From Bacteroidales bacterium (GTDB taxonomy: Bacteria; Bacteroidota; Bacteroidia; Bacteroidales; Bacteroidaceae), in contig JAUMYJ010000011.1 of NCBI GenBank assembly GCA_030528715.1, positions 1 through 44,509 of the forward strand: a stretch of DNA of 44,509 bases, read 5' to 3'. A program made the translations under genes and the position numbers. Every line of letters starts with the position of its first letter. The stretch's first letter is position 1. Of this stretch, positions 42,210 to 44,509 are shown one piece after another. Under the pieces are notes generated by a model. It worked only from the letters and a program-made list of their open reading frames with translations. It had not been told where the DNA came from and ran no database searches.

Positions 42210-43214
42210 ATGTCTAAGTTTACTAAATATATATTATTCGTGGCTTGGGTTACTTTTGTAGCTTGCACCAATGAGTTGCCCTACGACCAACTTGAACGAG
42301 AGCCACGCCTTATCATGAACGCCTTGATAAATGCTGATGCCGAGGCGCAAGAGCTCTCCTTGTTTCTCACGGGGCGTGACCGCTCCATGCCGTTACAACA
42401 AGGAGCTACACTAGCCATTAGCGTTAATGGGCAACGGCGTTATACGCTACGTTCTGACAATGATGCTATGGGGAAAAGTAAGTTTGTGTTTGATGCTGAT
42501 TTTAATAGTGGTGATAGGGTTCGCTTTGATGTGAATACAGATGATGGCAAGTATCATGCATGGGCAGAGGTCGTAGTGCCAGAAATGCCACAAGCGGCTA
42601 GTGATTTTAGAGAGCAACGTGCAGCACCACTCTCATCTTATGGATCTAATCTAGTGACGCGCTACAACTTTACAATACACGATGACCCAACTGTGCGTAA
42701 CTATTATCGTCTGTCAGCGGGATACATCAAAGAGTATTATATGGCTAATGCGGACACATCTACTATGGCCATTCGCCCATGGTCACACGTGTTTCGTAGC
42801 GCACACTATGCGTACAACAGCCGTGAAGATATGGCTCTAAGCGATGGCCTCCCTACACCACGTCAAGAAGAAAACGATGAAATCGGGCTCGTGGGAATGT
42901 CTAATATAACAGGGGTGTTTGACGATACCTATTTCATAGGTGGCCGCTATATGATGAGTATCTATCAAGAACGTCAAAGTAACCTCTATCAAGTTATGCC
43001 TGATAGTGTGGCCGAGCTAGCTGAAATAGCTATTGAGGCCATTAGTGAAGACTATTACCACTACCTACGCGCGCTTAATATCTTTGATAGTGATATGTAT
43101 ACCGAAGAACTGAGCCAGCCGATAGTATTCCCTAGTAATGTGCAGGGAGGAACGGGAATGGTCACTATCTTTAAGCGTAAGGAAGTGTGCTTTCCGCTCC
43201 AACGCTATTTGTAG
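42210..43214 (+). CDS. DUF4249 lipoprotein, partner of the TonB receptor
   Basis: A 334-residue lipoprotein with signal LFVAWVTFVAC (Cys 20). The body matches DUF4249: PRLIMNALINADAEAQELSLFLTG, VRNYYRLSAGYI, GVFDDTYFIGGRYMMSIY and SEDYYHYLRALNIF. DUF4249 proteins are surface or periplasmic lipoproteins encoded after TonB receptors; by analogy with SusD-type pairs they may capture the substrate. The 6 bp gap indicates coupled expression with the receptor. Confidence 0.9.
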   Translation: MSKFTKYILFVAWVTFVACTNELPYDQLEREPRLIMNALINADAEAQELSLFLTGRDRSMPLQQGATLAISVNGQRRYTLRSDNDAMGKSKFVFDADFNSGDRVRFDVNTDDGKYHAWAEVVVPEMPQAASDFREQRAAPLSSYGSNLVTRYNFTIHDDPTVRNYYRLSAGYIKEYYMANADTSTMAIRPWSHVFRSAHYAYNSREDMALSDGLPTPRQEENDEIGLVGMSNITGVFDDTYFIGGRYMMSIYQERQSNLYQVMPDSVAELAEIAIEAISEDYYHYLRALNIFDSDMYTEELSQPIVFPSNVQGGTGMVTIFKRKEVCFPLQRYL

Positions 43215-43332
43215 CTATATGGGCAGCTATGAGGGCGTATCGGAGCTATATGCATTGGTCGGAAGATGATAAAAAGTTGCTTTGAGATGTAACTTTACAG
43301 CCTTTCGTCCGTCATAGATAGTAGAGAGCATC

Positions 43333-43845
43333 ATGAACGAAGTCCAATTTAGGCAGCAGGTACTGCCACTTAAAAATAAGCTGTATCGCCTGGCTTTACG
43401 CATCACGCTCGATTCTGCCGAGGCAGAAGACGTGGTGCAAGATGTGTTCATACGCATCTGGCAGCGGGCACAGCAAACGGACGAAACCGATGCCTTGCAC
43501 TCGATAGAAGCCTTTGCACACACGGTATGTCGTAACTTGGCACTTGATCGTGCTGCACGTAAAAGCGCTGAAAATCTCTCACTTGATGAACAGACCTACG
43601 ATGCTGTGAGTCATGAGGCTACACCCATAGAGCAACTCGAATACAAAGAGCTGGTGCAACATGCTCAGCGCCTGCTTGACGAGTTGCCAGAGCGGCAGCG
43701 CACCATCATGCTACTGCGTGAGGTTGAAGAAAAAAGCTATCGTGAAATAGCCACTCTTCTTGATGTGAGTGAAGAAACAGTAAAAGTGACGCTGCATCGA
43801 GCGCGGCAAACCCTACGACAGCAACTCGCAGACTTACGTCACTGA
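43333..43845 (+). CDS. ECF-type RNA polymerase sigma factor
   Basis: A 170-residue sigma factor of the extracytoplasmic-function group. Region 2 (about residues 12-75) includes LYRLALRITLDSAEAEDVVQDVFIRIWQRA; region 4 (about 115-168) includes LPERQRTIMLLREVEEKSYREIATLLDVSEETVKVTLHRARQTL. It follows the DUF4249 gene by 118 bp but lacks the FecI-type receptor arrangement, since no FecR-like anti-sigma with a receptor signalling domain is seen. The next gene is a probable anti-sigma or partner membrane protein. Confidence 0.93.
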   Translation: MNEVQFRQQVLPLKNKLYRLALRITLDSAEAEDVVQDVFIRIWQRAQQTDETDALHSIEAFAHTVCRNLALDRAARKSAENLSLDEQTYDAVSHEATPIEQLEYKELVQHAQRLLDELPERQRTIMLLREVEEKSYREIATLLDVSEETVKVTLHRARQTLRQQLADLRH

Positions 43846-43892
43846 CCTACTTCTTTTTCCTTCATAACAAAAACAGCAACTACCCTAACGGT

Positions 43893-44435
43893 ATGGACTA
43901 CACATACATTGAGCAACTTTTAGAACGCTATTGGGAAGCCAATACTACACTAGCCGAAGAGGCCATCTTGAAGCGTTTCTTCACGCAGTGTGACTTGCCC
44001 GAACATCTTGCTCGCTATCAGCCACTTTTTACGGCGCAGGCCGAGCTAGCTAAGGCTGATCTCAGCCATGCATTTGACGAGCGTGTGATGGCTACTATTC
44101 ATGCCATTACTCCGAAGAAGTCAATCCCTGCTCCCTTGCATACCAAGGCGCGCCGTATTACATGGGCTAAGCAGCTATCTCCACTCTATAAAGCTGCTGC
44201 TGTGGTGGCTATTACACTGACATTGGGTAACGCTGTGCAATATGCTTGGCAAGCTACGGACACCAGTGAGGCTACACTCATAGACTATCAATACAGCGAC
44301 TATAAGGATACCTATGTTGATGATAAATCTGCTTATGAAGTAGCCTCGAAAGCTCTCAATAGCATTGCTGTCGGAGCAAGCATGCACAAGCCAGATACCA
44401 TGAAAACGAGTGATAAACGTCTTGATAGCCCCTAG
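43893..44435 (+). CDS. Single-pass membrane protein, possible anti-sigma factor
   Basis: A 180-residue protein: an N-terminal cytoplasmic helical domain (YIEQLLERYWEANTTLAEEA, then ILKRFFTQCDLPEHLARYQP), one membrane helix near residue 100 (LYKAAAVVAITLTLGNAVQYAW) and a polar C-terminal tail. The helical start followed by one helix is the layout of anti-sigma factors, and the gene directly follows an ECF sigma gene (47 bp). No zinc-binding HxxxCxxC motif, so it is not a ZAS-type anti-sigma. Role inferred from position. Confidence 0.65.
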   Translation: MDYTYIEQLLERYWEANTTLAEEAILKRFFTQCDLPEHLARYQPLFTAQAELAKADLSHAFDERVMATIHAITPKKSIPAPLHTKARRITWAKQLSPLYKAAAVVAITLTLGNAVQYAWQATDTSEATLIDYQYSDYKDTYVDDKSAYEVASKALNSIAVGASMHKPDTMKTSDKRLDSP

Positions 44436-44437
44436 TT

Positions 44438-44509
44438 ATGTTATTACGCGTTCGCCTATGGCATGCCTTTGTCCTGCTTGTTGGCTTTGTGCTACTTGGC
44501 TCACCTTCG
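44438..44509 (+). CDS. Exported protein, N-terminal fragment (3' end outside window)
   Basis: The ATG at 44438 lies 2 bp after the previous stop and opens a frame to the window end (24 codons). The fragment is a signal peptide or membrane helix (LWHAFVLLVGFVLLGSPS). In related Bacteroidota a DUF4252 protein often follows the sigma and membrane genes, but too little is seen to assign it. Confidence 0.55.
   Translation, partial: MLLRVRLWHAFVLLVGFVLLGSPS

Noticed and set aside
43333-44435. A FecI-FecR type sigma/anti-sigma pair controlling the TonB receptor upstream
   Set aside because: The receptor at 39801 shows a CarboxypepD-like N-domain and no clear signalling (STN) domain, and the 180-residue membrane protein lacks FecR features.

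Overview
This 44.5 kb window is chromosomal DNA from a member of the Bacteroidota, most likely order Bacteroidales and near Porphyromonas/Porphyromonadaceae; the genus cannot be fixed from the sequence. Reasons: promoters match the Bacteroidota form (TTG, 19-21 bp, TAnnTTTG) many times; Shine-Dalgarno sequences are nearly absent; TonB receptors are paired with lipoproteins (DUF4249 and a ZnuD-linked family); FtsX-DUF3098-UppP-TruB-QueA-FolK is a typical Bacteroidota gene string; and dipeptidyl peptidase III carries a signal peptide. Almost all genes are intact. No transposase, integrase, prophage or CRISPR array was seen.

Layout. 1-4.4 kb (minus): a probable metal-uptake cluster with a small His/Cys-rich protein, a ZnuD-like TonB receptor and two tandem related lipoproteins, the last cut by the window edge. 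4.6-8.7 kb (plus): an unknown exported protein, Xaa-Pro aminopeptidase, an exported C1 (bleomycin hydrolase-like) peptidase and a DUF805 membrane protein. 8.8-9.7 kb (minus): PrmA. 9.7-11.5 kb: an odd AT-rich accessory stretch with a palindrome cluster, a lipoprotein gene broken at an A7 and a G7 tract, a two-helix membrane protein and a very long hairpin. 11.5-15.0 kb (plus): the fumarate reductase/succinate dehydrogenase operon (cytochrome b, flavoprotein, Fe-S). 15.2-15.4 kb: a probable stand-alone small RNA with its own promoter, folded core and terminator. 15.5-18.1 kb (minus): agmatine deiminase, N-carbamoylputrescine amidase, a DUF2795 protein and a 47-residue membrane microprotein; the first two convert agmatine to putrescine. 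18.3 kb: initiator tRNA-fMet.

18.5-21.6 kb (plus): a 941-residue secreted protein and a small partner ORF. 21.7-26.0 kb (minus): a polysaccharide deacetylase and a DUF2723 membrane protein. 26.5-27.2 kb (plus): an HU-related DNA-binding protein. 27.4-32.4 kb (minus): the ftsX-DUF3098-uppP-truB-queA-folK operon, the last gene being an HPPK-GNAT fusion. 32.4-33.2 kb: non-coding, possibly with a second small RNA on the minus strand. 33.2-36.1 kb (minus): an SGNH hydrolase and an MBOAT O-acyltransferase, a likely O-acetylation pair. 36.2-39.5 kb (minus): an AlkD-like HEAT protein, dipeptidyl peptidase III and a sensorless AraC-type regulator. 39.8-43.2 kb (plus): TonB receptor plus DUF4249 lipoprotein. 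43.3 kb to the end (plus): ECF sigma factor, a membrane protein that may be its partner, and the start of a third gene.

The least explained signals are the two non-coding transcripts, the degenerate 21-22 bp tandem repeats at 26.2 and 39.6 kb with a related hairpin at 15.5 kb, the broken lipoprotein with its small membrane neighbour, and the palindrome cluster beside it.
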